Positions 18,002 to 27,450 of a stretch of DNA of 64,000 bases are shown one piece after another; the first letter of the stretch is position 1; each line of letters opens with the position of its first letter. Source of the stretch: Symbiodinium sp. CCMP2592. Its lineage: Eukaryota > Sar > Dinophyceae > Suessiales > Symbiodiniaceae. The notes beneath the pieces were generated by a model. It saw only the letters and a list, made by a program, of their open reading frames with translations. It ran no database searches and was not told where the DNA came from. The stretch is from the NCBI GenBank assembly GCA_905221615.1, contig CAJNDT010002001.1, positions 1,731,881 to 1,795,880 of the forward strand, written 5' to 3'. A program made the translations under genes and the position numbers.

Positions 18002-18222
18002 TCATGCTAAAAAACTATTTTGTAAGTCCATCCTAAGTCAAAGCTAAGTTCATTCTATGTATTTTGGACGCCATAACTATAAGTCACTTATAACCTCCGG
18101 CGAAGTAGCCTTAGTAACATATATGTCCAAGCGAACTTATCGAACTTATAAGTAGCCTAACATACCTTATGTGTAGGTTACCAAATTTATAACTTGCCTT
18201 GCATCCTAACTTACAAGTCCGC
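18002..18222. repeat. Right subterminal region with ACTTATAAGT-type repeats
   Basis: AACTATAAGT (18075-18084), AACTTATCGAACTTATAAGT (18134-18153) and AACTTACAAGT (18208-18218) mirror the cluster at the other end. No gene in this stretch. Confidence 0.75.
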
Positions 18223-18243
18223 TAAGCAAAGCGGGGCATCTGG
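18223..18243 (-). repeat. Right terminal inverted repeat, 21 bp
   Basis: Exact reverse complement of 8575-8595. The adjoining TA at 18244-18245 is the second copy of the target duplication. Confidence 0.92.
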
Positions 18244-18973
18244 TAAGAGCCTTCAGGACATGTGCTCTGTCCTGACGATTGGTCTGTACCTGCTTGGCCG
18301 GTGACCAGACGTGTTGATACACAGCAACCAGGTTGATGCGGGCCCCGTGCCAGTCAAACCTGACCTCCAGGGCTCTGCCTATGACATGTTCCTGCCAGCG
18401 CACACTTTTGGGCAGTATGTGTGGGGACAGGAAAACCATAACCCCGTCCGCGCGAGTTGTTGAGGGCTCCTTGCGGGGTGGGGTCATCTTATCGTCATTA
18501 GGCATTGCCTCTGCAGGTGACTGTTTATGGGCCTTGCCCCCGCGTTGCTTTCGTCTAGAGGCCTTCGGATCTGCAGCAGAAGCAGACGAGATGCAGTACC
18601 AGCCTGCAACACTAAATTCGGCCGTAGCCTGCCAGTGGGTCTCCTGCAGGACGAACACATCACAGGTGTGGTGTGCCTCAGTGGAGAGCCATGATTTGAC
18701 TTCCGACCATTGTTGCTGGCCAAGATGGCCTGCATTCCAGGACAGTACTCGGAGAGGCCTGGTGGCCTGTCCTGCCCGAGATCGTGGTGCAAAAGACTGC
18801 TTGGAGCCCGGCTGCGGTGGGCAGTTGCCCATGCGCCTGAGAAGAGCTGGGGTCAGAACCTGACCTCGGTAAGAAACAGGCTGCTGGCTTGCAGCCACCT
18901 GTCGGCAAACATGCTTGAAAGAATTCTTCCTGATCTGAGAATAATTTTGTGAGTGCACTGGGAGCAGCGCCAT
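18244..18973 (-). CDS. LINE polyprotein, proximal part: N-terminal half of EEP endonuclease
   Basis: Starts at ATG 18973, with an in-frame TAG two codons upstream. After about 70 residues comes the EEP core: LRVLSWNAGHLG (the Asn motif), VFVLQETHW (catalytic Glu), DGVMVFLS and INLVAVYQH. The frame then meets the transposon terminal repeat at 18243 and ends at a stop about 40 nt inside it. Removing the insert with one TA joins Leu-Ser-Arg-Cys-Val and runs directly into the GDFN motif at 8518-8525. An endonuclease of this class nicks target DNA to prime reverse transcription. A second minus frame (19127-18678) overlaps it and may be a remnant of an upstream reading frame. Confidence 0.88.
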
Positions 18974-19258
18974 CCGCTATTTCGTCACAAGGCAAGCCGA
19001 GTGACTCCCTCCACCACGCGGCTAGTGGAAACCCTACCGCCTGCCCAGTGGGCCCGTGTTGAGACAGGGTACTGGGTCCAGGAATTGGGACCTGGCGGCT
19101 CAGACGCAAACAGTTGGCACATGGCACATGGCTCAGCGCGAGGCACCAACCCTTAGTCGTTCAGAGAGAGGCCTGTTTGAGACCTCTAGCAACGAAGGGT
19201 TGGAGTCCAGAGCCTGTTCGAAAGCCAGCGCGAAACTTCCAAAACGTCTGAGCCGTGG

Positions 19259-19261
19259 CGG

Positions 19262-19319
<58 letters not shown>

Positions 19320-19470
19320 CACTACTTCTACGTTTGCTACTTCTGCTATTTCCACTACTTCTACTAGTTCTGCTACTCCTGCTACTTTTGCTTCTTCTGC
19401 TGTTTTTGCTGCTTCTGCTTCTGCCTCTACTTATACGTCTATGTCCTGCTGCGGCTGCTGCTGCTGCAAG
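19259..19470. repeat. (CTA)n microsatellite decaying into (CTN)n
   Basis: A clean (CTA)n run at 19259-19316, then a degenerate pyrimidine-rich triplet tract to about 19470. It lies beyond the 5' end of the LINE coding region and matches in strand the (TAC)n on the other side of the LINE. Confidence 0.9.
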
Positions 19471-19661
19471 CGCTGTTACAAACATGCCGTGCGAAAGTTC
19501 CGTGGTGGTTCCGAGAAGTCATCCCCACAGTTATATTCGTCACCGTAATGGTATCAAAGGTTTTTTGATGTTTGGGCGTCGGACTCAGGCTGCCGGATTT
19601 TTGTGCTGACTTTGACACTGCACCCCGCTTCGCCTTCAATTCACAATCCAAATCCATCTTT

Positions 19662-19815
19662 ATGACAACCCCCCAAGACCCAGATGACTCGAAGCCCATC
19701 GGAAGCAATTGGATACCTACCTCGAGACACAGCAGCCCTGCAGTAAGGCACGGAGTTCTTCTCGAAAACGCGATGCAGCGTGCCGGCTTCATGTACGGCT
19801 ACTACTTGGAGGACT
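19662..19815 (+). CDS. Candidate host exon, possible gene start
   Basis: A + frame opening at ATG 19662 with MTTPQDPDDSKPIG and ending RHGVLLENAMQRAGFMYGYY with two acidic codons before a TGA. Codon use is G/C-ending and the composition is that of a folded protein. The stop may really be an intron boundary (GACT then GATTTC, a GA donor), because another strong exon follows at once. Product not recognised. Confidence 0.5.
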
Positions 19816-19844
19816 GATTTCTTGGTGTGAAGCCCTCGCGGCAG

Positions 19845-20028
19845 GCACAAATTCTCTGACTTCGCATATGTTGGTTCCGATTCGGTGAACAAAAATGGCA
19901 CAACACCTGCCAGCGTGGAAGCCTTCGAGGCTCATGGCATCTGTGCCAGTCAGGACAAGAACTACGACGAGGGCACACGCGCCATCATGGAGGCCTGGCA
20001 CTTGGGCCGCCTTGGGTCGTCAGGCTTG
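19845..20028 (+). CDS. Candidate host exon, unknown function
   Basis: Strongly coding + frame: FSDFAYVGSDSVNKNGTTP, then SVEAFEAHGICASQDKNYDE and TRAIMEAWHLGRLG. Third positions are largely G/C. It could join the exon ending near 19815. The DEGTRAIMEAWHLGRL helix has some TPR/SEL1-like flavour, but not enough to name a family. Exon edges estimated by eye. Confidence 0.52.
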
Positions 20029-20044
20029 AAGTGTTTTTGTAACT

Positions 20045-20500
20045 TTACTTATTACTGTTCTGTGGTTCGTTCCTTTTCCACCAATTTGAAAGTCGCTCTT
20101 TTTCTGAGGCAGGATCAAGCTTGAAGATTGCAGTGCGTGGAAGTCGTGCATATACAGTGAAGGTACGGTTCCTTACCAAAAGGTGCTTAAGGGAGATGCC
20201 TGAAAAGGTTGAACGCATCTCAAACAGTTTCAAACCACCCATCCCCATAGCTCCCAAACCTAGCCTTTCCCCCGATCCTTGAGAAACTAACCTGTCAACT
20301 CCATGCTTCTCTCTTGCATCTCTCTTGCAAGCGGCAGAGGTGCTAATTTGATCGGGTGACTTCGCTGTGATGCCCCGTGTCACGTCAAGGTCTGAGCCCA
20401 CAAGAGCAAGAAGCCACATACGAAGAACCCATGCAACTACGAAACCCTGAGGAACTGCATGCATTTGTGGCTCAACTGGTGCTCTGACAGCATCTTGCAT
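20045..20500 (-). CDS. Open frame, 151 codons, unknown function
   Basis: Starts at ATG 20500 and has one hydrophobic segment near residues 19-36 (GFVVAWVLRMWLLALVG), then a long polar region. The codon bias is weak and neighbouring candidate exons are on the other strand, so it may be spurious. Confidence 0.3.
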   Translation of the reverse strand: MQDAVRAPVEPQMHAVPQGFVVAWVLRMWLLALVGSDLDVTRGITAKSPDQISTSAACKRDAREKHGVDRLVSQGSGERLGLGAMGMGGLKLFEMRSTFSGISLKHLLVRNRTFTVYARLPRTAIFKLDPASEKERLSNWWKRNEPQNSNK

Positions 20501-20815
20501 GGACCAGGGTGCTGGGTTTCGGGCTTTGACATTTACAGGTCGCTTTGTGTGTTGTGGTGCACAGCACCATCAGCCGCCTGACAGAGCTTGACTAGTGACT
20601 AGAGTACAACCTCAGGACGTGGGACCTTTTTTGAGGTGGTCAAGACAGGAAGACAGAAGGCTTAGCTTCGGGTGGCCGAAGGCTATGCACTCCAGAGTCG
20701 ATCGTACTTGCAGACCCTCCGGTACGTAGCTTCGGGCATAGTGATTCTTCTTGATGTTAGGAGGTAGCTGGAGCAGTAGAACGTGGAAGTTCTGAGTTCT
20801 GCGTAGCCGAGAAAC

Positions 20816-21502
20816 ATGGCATTCGTGAATGCCGCCACGGTGCGGCCACCCTCGAGCTACTCGGGCTATGCCTCTCCAGGCTTTGCAGGCGCCGGCTTCT
20901 CCTCTCCTGGATTTGTCGGATCTCCTCCCAGGCTTGGCCAAGTTCGACCCGAGGGTCGGCGAAGCCGAACCAGCCTGAGCCCTGTAATGCCCCAGGCCCC
21001 TCTTGGACCCTCCTACAGTGCCACGAGCCTGGTGTCCTCGGAAAGTGGGCCCAGTGCCCGAGCACCGCCTCGCAGCACAGGGTCGGTGCTGGGGCAAGGC
21101 CAGGTGTTGCAGGCTCCTCCCTCGGTTCAACCGGTGATCGCCTTGCAAGGGCCCCTGCAAGCGGAGCAGAACTTGGTTTGGCCACCGGATCCGACTGGAC
21201 GATCGGTGCCGCAGCCAGTACCGCTGTTTGGAAGGACTTTGAGATCCTCACCGGGCTCTACCACATCCCTGCAAGGTGCAGCTCAGAATACCCTGGTGAT
21301 GCCTGCACCTGTGGCCAAGCCTATGTGGGTCATCGAGGAGGTAATCGACTTCGATGTCGAGGAGAAGGAGGAAGATCCTGATCTTGATGATTTCGGACGT
21401 GTTTGCCAGTCACGATTCTTCCCGGCTTCGCTCTTGGAAGGCTGCATGCTGTGGAACTGCAGCGAGGATGAGGAGATCCGCAGACAACGACTATCCGAAC
21501 AG
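20816..21502 (+). CDS. N-terminal exon of a host gene, low-complexity then acidic
   Basis: 229 codons from ATG 20816 (GAAACATGGC). The first 170 residues are Pro/Ser/Gly/Ala rich with SPGF repeats and look disordered. The last 60 become ordered and acidic: MWVIEEVIDFDVEEKEEDPD, then SRFFPASLLEGCMLWNC. The frame ends at a TGA in the context ACAGTGAGTCC, which is a good GT donor, so this is probably exon 1 of a longer gene. Another frame just downstream (21511-21660) is also open and protein-like. This is likely a cytosolic N terminus of a membrane protein, since TM-type exons follow; product unknown. Confidence 0.6.
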
Positions 21503-21751
21503 TGAGTCCAACATTCAAGACAATTATCGATGAGAGATTTGTTCATGGGTTCAGTGCCAAGGGAGCTGTGAATCTTCGTGTTCAGCTTCTACGGCAATTG
21601 CGAGTAGATGGCAACAGACAATCATCCCAAACATACCTATCACAAGAGTACTTAGAATTATAGCCACATTATGAAGAGTTCGCCGGATGTGATCATTTAG
21701 CCGTAAGTACGACACGGCCACGAAGCATTTGTTAGTTGTGGGCATTTCCAG

Positions 21752-21902
21752 ACTAGAGTTCGTGATCACATAGAAGAAGCAGATACTGATGCGATAGGTG
21801 ATGCTACGGCAATAGCTGAGGCAACTCGCACTGCTGATGGCAAGAACTGGAATAGTCCTCGTTATGAGGACAAGAGGTCCAGTCTAGCTACACAGCAGAA
21901 AT
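21752..21902 (+). CDS. Candidate internal host exon
   Basis: Follows a clean acceptor (GGCATTTCCAG) and reads TRVRDHIEEADTDAIGDATA with ATRTADGKNWNSPRYEDKR further on, a soluble, acidic, Ala-rich segment. It ends before TGA at AAAT/GAGAG, which would be a GA donor. Joining to the exon at 21992 across that donor keeps the frame. Confidence 0.5.
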
Positions 21903-21991
21903 GAGAGTAGGGATGTTCGCCTTGGCTCATGGCCAGAGACGTGTGCTGAATGAGTGCTAATGATCTTGCGCTTCCTCCCTGTTTCTTACAG

Positions 21992-22126
21992 ACGACTCGG
22001 AAGACAGAGTTTACCTGCAGCGGGCCCTGGAAAACAGGAGCTTTCATGTGCCATTTGGGCAGAGTCAGAGACGATGGGACGCAAAACGTACATCCTCGCT
22101 GCCGTTTTCCTACTCTAACTTGTCAT
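21992..22126 (+). CDS. Candidate internal host exon
   Basis: Follows the acceptor GTTTCTTACAG. The favoured frame reads DSEDRVYLQRALENRSFHVP then FGQSQRRWDAKRTSSLPFSY. Two other frames are also partly open, so frame choice rests on agreement with the preceding exon. Confidence 0.45.
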
Positions 22127-22176
22127 GACCATCACAGCGGAAGTCATCTCGTCGTCATCTTCCAGTAAGCTAGTGC

Positions 22177-22281
22177 TCGCCATCAACCTTTTTTCTCATC
22201 ATCTCTGTTATCTCGTCACACCATCAATGCTTTCTCGTCTCCGTTGTCACTATCCTCGCCATCCATGTTGTCAGCAACAGG
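22177..22281 (+). CDS. Candidate host exon encoding a membrane helix
   Basis: Reads STFFLIISVISS and then FLVSVVTILAIHVVSNR, ending at CAACAG/GTGCGAG, a plausible GT donor. The run of ATC/GTC/CTC codons gives a TM helix. It lies 50 bp after the preceding candidate exon. Confidence 0.4.
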
Positions 22282-22389
22282 TGCGAGTACGAAGCTAGTC
22301 AGCGATGTCCTGAGGGTTACTGCTTGGAGTTGCGGAGTCTGGATTCGGCGTTTACTTTTTGGCGGACCCTGCCAAAAGCCTTGTGATTG

Positions 22390-23260
22390 ACATGCCGCCC
22401 GTGAGGACAATGCAGAGGACGTGTAGGGTCATGTTTGTGCTCGGGTCACAACAAGACCTCTGTCACCGCCGTCGATTAATTCGATAGTGCGATGCTTTTG
22501 GCCTTGAGTTATTGAAAGGTTTTCGGAAGGAGTAGCAAGCAAAAGGCGGCTTCGTGCTCATTTCGTCTCGATCTCATGCATGACACCACACTCTAACGCC
22601 CCCCCCCCTCAACAAAAACACAGCTCCAATTGCTCCGCTTTTGAGGGTTTGGAGTGTTTGGGAGCTCTCGACTCTATCCCTTCGTAGGGGAAGGAACTCT
22701 TGACGGCGGCCTTATCGACACAGGCCATCTATGAACCGCAGCAAGAGCCCCTTGGCTGATCCGCGGGGATGTGGGCCTTTGTCATCCCTCGGGAGCTGTT
22801 CAAAGCTAGCACCATGGGATTTTATTGTACTGTGAAACTCTTAACTACTACATATCGGCAACTGAAGCTGGCCTGAGTTCGAGCAACTCCAGAGATCTCG
22901 TGTCTTCGGGCAGTACGAATCTGATCGTGTTACTTTACAGAGTGCCTGCGTGACACCAGTTTCATCGTGGAAGCACAGCGGAAAGCCGGAGGAAGCACAA
23001 CGCAAGAGCCGGAATCAGAACCTCACAGTGGGGTTTATCTAGGAAGTGATGCGGTGGCGATCCTCATCCCTAAGCCCGTAAAAAGCCTTTGTCACACTTT
23101 GAACTCCCTCAACACTTGAATCTCAATCTGGCAGCCCAGACCATAGTCCTTGCACTGGCTGTCCCACATATCTGCTCAGCCGAATCTGCCCTGCCTTCTT
23201 GAATGTAATCAGCGTTCTAGAGAAGTTTTCCAAGTCCTAAACCCCAGACCCCGAGCATTC
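22390..23260. other. ORF-poor, probably intronic
   Basis: No exon I would defend. Contains GCCCCCCCCCTCAAC and several telomere-like words (CCTAAACCCCAGACCCC near 23235). Confidence 0.35.
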
Positions 23261-23264
23261 ACAG

Positions 23265-23450
23265 CGAGGGAATCGTAGTCGTAGCCGGCGCAATCATAGG
23301 AATCGCATCCTTGCTTGCACAAGTATCACTGTCTCTAGACCCCAGGCAATCGCTCGAAGCCCTAAAGTGGACAGAAAACTGTTCGCTGAGGATGGCCGGA
23401 GAGGTTGCGGAGATGGTCAAAGATGACCAGGAGATGTCCCGAGTCAACAG
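23265..23450 (+). CDS. Candidate host exon: membrane helix plus soluble helix
   Basis: After the acceptor GCATTCACAG the frame reads EGIVVVAGAIIGIASLLAQV (a TM helix), then DPRQSLEALKWTENCSL and MAGEVAEMVKDDQEMSRVN. The following DNA turns into telomere-like intron text (GGGTTTCGGATTCGGG). Topology suggests one TM segment followed by an amphipathic helix. Family unknown. Confidence 0.55.
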
Positions 23451-23619
23451 GAGAGGGATTTGGGGAGACGATGGACGATGGACCTGGACCCGAAACCGCC
23501 AGTCCCCAGGGTGTAAGAGGGGTTTTGGGATCGAGGGGGGATGGGTTTCGGATTCGGGCTTGAGGAGGGGAGAGCATTCCGCAGTTGTCGGGAGGCCTGG
23601 GAAGTCTGGTGGTTTAGTT

Positions 23620-23765
23620 GTTTCACAATCCTTTGAGTTTTACATGCTTGCCAGAAGCAAGATTGAGCAGGCCCAGTCCATGTCCGCTGCTGGGGGCCGG
23701 AGGTTTGGCTTGAAGTTCAGCAGGATGTTTACCAGGCAGTTATGGCATGAGAGCCCGCGAAGTAG
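23620..23765 (+). CDS. Candidate host exon, unknown function
   Basis: Frame reads SFEFYMLARSKIEQAQSMSA with a basic C-terminal part (RRFGLKFSRMFTRQLWH). Coding-like composition, edges uncertain. Confidence 0.35.
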
Positions 23766-24563
23766 GGTTTGTTGATAGTTACAGGTTCAGTTCCTTTGGT
23801 CGTTCTGTTGCTTGGAACCCAACACCCCACCTGCCAGATTTCTTACATCACCCAGAATGCCCTTCACCTAGATCCCACAACCTTACTCTCTGCCTCTTCG
23901 CAGCCCAATGTTCTACATCCTGAAGCTGGAATCAAGCCGAAATCCTGGTGGCCCAGTCGCAGGTGACTCTAGACTTCTTGAACCCTCGACCGAAAAGCCC
24001 TGCAGAAGATCAGGCAAAGTGCCATTGCGGCCCTCAATCCGAGGCCCCAAACGCGCTAGCACAAAATGAATATCAACAAAGCAAAGACAATCCTGACGGG
24101 CATAATGCGGATCACCACAATGACTGCAAGCAATCTTGAAGAATCATCGTCATCATTCCTCTTCAAGCCCTGAGCAGTTTCGAGGATAGCTGAAGCCCTG
24201 GGGCTCGAGTGCATCGGATGGGTCTTTACATCTCTTCCCTTGGCTCCCGGCTCAGCGTTTTGTTTACAGGATCGCAGGGTTAGTTCAGCGATTGGGGTAT
24301 GCACTGATTTCTATGACAAGTTGGAGGGGACTGGCTAGCGGCTAGCATTACCCACCCTTTTCCTTCTTGAGCCCCGGGGTGAGCATCTTCAAACTCCAAG
24401 AGTGTTCATACCCCACACACGAGCCCCACAGACCAAGTGGGTCGATTCCAAAGCCTGAACTTCGAAGCTCCAAAACACGGGGGAATTATACCATCTACTG
24501 TTTGCCACTGTCACGATCCTGACCCTTGTCATAGAACCTACGGCCCTGGCTTAAACCCTGGAG

Positions 24564-24672
24564 GCGGAGCCCCTCAAAGCCACGAATGTCACCAAGGAGG
24601 ATGGCCTTCTTCTCTCCCCCGAGGAGGTGGTTCGAATCGCGAGGCCCTGGTTCCGTGGCAGCTATGTTGAAG
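24564..24672 (+). CDS. Candidate host exon, possibly extracellular
   Basis: Strong codon bias. Reads AEPLKATNVTKEDGLLLSPE and then VVRIARPWFRGSY. NVT is an N-glycosylation sequon. Preceded by intron-like text ending TTAAACCCTGGAG. Followed closely by two further good exons (about 24795-24926 and 25006-25114), so the three probably belong to one gene. Confidence 0.58.
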
Positions 24673-24794
24673 CAGCTTCACCCCTTTGTGGGCTGCGGCT
24701 TCAGAACCCTACTGTAGGGACACTGTAGGCGCTAGGAACATGGGGGTTTAATGTGACGGTTCGGGCTTCGGGCGCTGGCCTGGGGCCCTGGGGC

Positions 24795-24926
24795 TTCCAT
24801 GGGCTTCCCTTCTTCGGCACGAAAGCCGATCCCGAGGTCCCATGCGGGGGATGTGTAAAGGATTTCGGATGGCACAGTCCCGGAGTCAAGGCATACTGCT
24901 CCAAGAATATCGGAGGCAAGCCTCCG
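24795..24926 (+). CDS. Candidate host exon with paired cysteines
   Basis: Reads LPFFGTKADPEVPCGGCVKD and then FGWHSPGVKAYCSKNIGGKP. C-x2-C and a third Cys suggest disulphides or a zinc site; together with sequons in adjacent exons, disulphides are more likely. Edges estimated. Confidence 0.55.
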
Positions 24927-25005
24927 GTCCGTACACGTACGTAACGGGGGCCAGTAGTCGGACGATCTTCAGTATGTGGCCCATACAGCTCGCACACAGT
25001 CACAG

Positions 25006-25114
25006 GTGTTCAAGCGTCTGCACTACCTACCTTCTGGCAGGCTTCAGAATGATCACTCGACCGACAAGCATTTTACAAAGCTGGGCCCCCGGAACTTCAC
25101 TGCTTGTGGCTCAG
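25006..25114 (+). CDS. Candidate host exon, soluble with N-glycosylation sequon
   Basis: Follows a clean acceptor (CACAGTCACAG). Reads VFKRLHYLPSGRLQNDHSTD and KHFTKLGPRNFTACGS; NFT is a sequon. Third positions are mostly C or G. Confidence 0.55.
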
Positions 25115-25207
25115 TGTTTAAGTGTATGGCGTTTCAGGGTTCGTGGGTTCAAGACGATGGGGATTCCGTTGGCAGCTCGGAGACTGTTTAGGGTCTCCTT
25201 TATTTCT

Positions 25208-25294
25208 GCTCTCACAAAGTTCGCTGCCTGCATTGTAACAAAGCCCCTGTCACCGACTCTCCTGGCCTTGGGGCAAGAGAATGGCACGGCCCAG
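25208..25294 (+). CDS. Candidate host exon ending at a GT donor
   Basis: Reads LTKFAACIVTKPLSPTLLAL then GQENGTAQ and stops at CCCAG/GTATGC, a good GT donor. NGT is a sequon. Confidence 0.5.
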
Positions 25295-25422
25295 GTATGC
25301 TTTGTCCAAGTTCGTGTCGTGCGCCGTGCGCTTGGGGCTCGGTGTGTCTGAGGACCGCACTTCGTGGGAAGTAAACTTCTTGGTGCTTGAGACTTCTCGC
25401 CTTGCAGATCATGGTACAGCTA

Positions 25423-25620
25423 GTATGAGGCGAGTGAGCGGGCATCCATCCCCAAAAGCATCCATGTCGTACCGCATCTCACCAAGAGCATGCACACATT
25501 GGCCTTTGGAATCGGCTGTCCAATCTTGATCCCACTCCTGTCACTGTCATCATTGTCAGCAACACTATCGTCGTCTTCATTGTCCTTATCATCCATCCTC
25601 GCCACTGTGCTACGCTGGAT
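25423..25620 (+). CDS. Candidate host exon with membrane-helix character in two frames
   Basis: One frame reads SIPKSIHVVPHLTKSMHTLA followed by FGIGCPILIPLLSLSS; the neighbouring frame reads PVTVIIVSNTIVVFIVLIIH. Both are hydrophobic because the DNA is a run of CATTGTC/ATCATC. Only one can be right and the switch point may hide an intron. Confidence 0.3.
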
Positions 25621-26032
25621 GTTGCCATAGCCTCTCCTGCTTGGAGCTCCAAAACATCCGGCTGCCGGTCGGCACCGAGATTTGATTCAATATGTGCCAC
25701 AAGCAGCAGCAGCTGCATCTAATGAGCAGCCACCTGTAGCCGTAGCCTATAGCCTAGAACTAACCACAATAGCGTTGCTGGCACCTTTACAGATCGTGGC
25801 AAACAACCGTTTGCTTTCTGCTTGCTTCGGCCTGGTTCGTTCGTTCTGGGTCTGACGGTCCACATGTTTAGAGACAGTTTAGTGACCAGATTGGCCTCTG
25901 CGAACGTAGCTGCATGCACGGGCCAGATTAGGCTGAAGGGTTCAATGTGATGAAATCGGCAGAATGATGTGCTACAATCGTCACTGGCCCGTTTGTTCAA
26001 AAATGTTCAAAGCAAGTGTTAGTGTTACATAG

Positions 26033-26437
26033 TCAAAGACTTGTCCTGCTTCGATAATGCACCTGCGATATGAAGCTTATCTGCCAGTGCTTTACGCAGT
26101 TCGTAAATTCCTCGCACTGCATCTTGCATCTCTCAACTCTCAACTTCCATGATATCCTATCATGTTGAACCTGCGTGAGAAGCTCAGAAATACCAACAAC
26201 AAACAAGGGACAACCGACATTCGGTCGTGCATTGTTGCAATAGGTTTTGCAGCAGTAATTCGGGCAGGCTCCAGTTATCAGCCCTGCTGTATTTCCGAAG
26301 AACATATGATCTTTATCCCAGATAGCTTTACACACATCTACCTGTAGTGCGTAGCTATCCTTGCATGTGTTTTCCGTAAATCTGCTGGAGCGCGGAAGCT
26401 CGGTTGCAAAGTTCCGATCATAAGGCTCAGAAACCAC
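26033..26437 (-). CDS. Open frame on the minus strand, Cys-rich
   Basis: 134 codons open with no ATG at the edge. Composition is protein-like and Cys-rich (NYCCKTYCNN, RVERCKMQCEEFTNC). The right edge is intron-like text. Codon bias is weaker than in + strand exons. If real it is the best evidence for a minus-strand host gene in the right part of the window. Confidence 0.35.
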   Translation of the reverse strand: MVSEPYDRNFATELPRSSRFTENTCKDSYALQVDVCKAIWDKDHMFFGNTAGLITGACPNYCCKTYCNNARPNVGCPLFVVGISELLTQVQHDRISWKLRVERCKMQCEEFTNCVKHWQISFISQVHYRSRTSL

Positions 26438-27026
26438 ACCCCAAGCCCCAAGTCTTGGATGCGAAATCCTGAAAGCTTAAACTCTACACCTTTAACATCC
26501 TTGAGCCTTGAAGCCCTAAATGCCCTGAACGCTTGAGACGCCAGCAAAACAGCTGTCCCATGGCTGCCGTTGCAAGGCCCCGACCCTGCACATAACGGAG
26601 CCCCTGGCATCAACCCTTTCATGGCTCGATCCTCGAGGGACTTGTCGTTTTTGTTGGTTGCATAGCTACGGACCGTGACGGCAGGTGGAAAAGGGTCCTT
26701 TAAAAAAAGTTGGCAGGTCCAATAAATCGCACCGGGAATTTCGGTTTTCTCGCTCCGGAGTCCGATGACTGGTGAGGTTCCGTTGGGAGTTCCGTATTCT
26801 GGACTACCCTAGCGGGCCCTAGGTGTGAGTAAATGTAAAAGGGCTAGAAGGATTCAAGCTCAGAACATAGAAACCACATAGCCTACAAGCCCAAAAGCAC
26901 AACAGACATTCTCGCACGGGACGTCCGACGACATCAATGTTGCATAAGCCCCAAAACCCGAAACCCTAAACCTAGGCCCTCAACGCTATAAGCCATCGAA
27001 AACCCCTGACCTCATAAGCCTGACAG

Positions 27027-27220
27027 CCTTACGTAATCTCCCGCTCCCCCAAGAAGGTCTCGGAGCAGGCCTGCTCCATGCTCCGTGATGGAATCCTGAC
27101 GGCTACGCCCAGCGAGAGACGGGCCTGCGTGGTCCGCGAGGCCCAGGGCCGGCAAGGATGTTGCATTTTTGTGAAGGGGTGGAGGCTCGGTGGCGCATCT
27201 TGCTTTTTACTGCTGCTGGC
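27027..27220 (+). CDS. Candidate host exon, soluble
   Basis: After the acceptor GCCTGACAG the frame reads PYVISRSPKKVSEQACSMLR, then DGILTATPSERRACVVREAQ and CCIFVKGWRLGG. G/C-ending codons dominate. The 3' edge is unclear; the frame runs on into a TATACA simple tract. Family not recognised. Confidence 0.6.
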
Positions 27221-27450
27221 ATGTGTATATGTATACATACATTACACATAGTTTTAGAAAGAAAAAGCATAAATACTGAACAGTCGGATCCTTGCCCAAA
27301 CCCTGCGAATAAATAAGGGTGAGAGTGGGTTTGTGATTCTAGCACAACAAGAGCCCAAAAGCCATAGATACGAACAAAACTTGCCCTAGAAGCTGCATTC
27401 GAAACCCAAAATCCTAAATTCCGCGCTGTAAGAAGCCCTGCAGACGATAA

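Larger units (their letters stand above)
8575..18243 (-). mobile_element. 9.67-kb DNA transposon with six reading frames, CMC-like
   Basis: Bounded by 21-bp perfect terminal inverted repeats beginning CCAGATGCCCCGCTTTGC, flanked by TA on both sides. Subterminal regions on both sides carry palindromic AACTTATAAGTT-type repeats. All six frames read on the minus strand: small protein 17928-17716, Gln/Ala/Pro-rich protein 17425-16178, RS-like zinc-finger protein 14842-14024, Lys/Ala-rich protein 13184-12069, Cys-repeat protein 11761-11264, transposase 10751-8763. The DDE residues, C-x2-C and H-rich motifs resemble the CACTA/Mirage/Chapaev group; exact superfamily not assigned. The insertion disables the host LINE. 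Confidence 0.85.
4362..18973 (-). mobile_element. LINE-type retrotransposon split by a DNA transposon
   Basis: A non-LTR retrotransposon reading right to left. Its coding region starts at an ATG at 18973 just after an in-frame TAG, runs to 18244, is interrupted by the DNA transposon at 8575-18243, and resumes from 8574 to the stop at 4362. With the insert and one TA removed, the two parts give 4,941 nt in one frame. Domain order is EEP endonuclease, reverse transcriptase, C2H2/CCHC fingers, USP protease. The element ends are not defined; (TAC)n tracts lie outside both ends (3195-3582 and 19259-19316). Clade not assigned. Confidence 0.88.

Noticed and set aside
8575-18243. Helitron or LTR element
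   Set aside because: Ends are 21-bp inverted repeats with a TA duplication; there are no long terminal repeats, Rep/helicase or integrase motifs.
23311-23775. Single 154-codon + gene
   Set aside because: The middle reads through telomere-like intron text; two separate exons fit better.
24600-24650. GGTTCGAAT as a tRNA T-arm
   Set aside because: No acceptor, D or anticodon pairing around it; it lies inside a strong coding exon.
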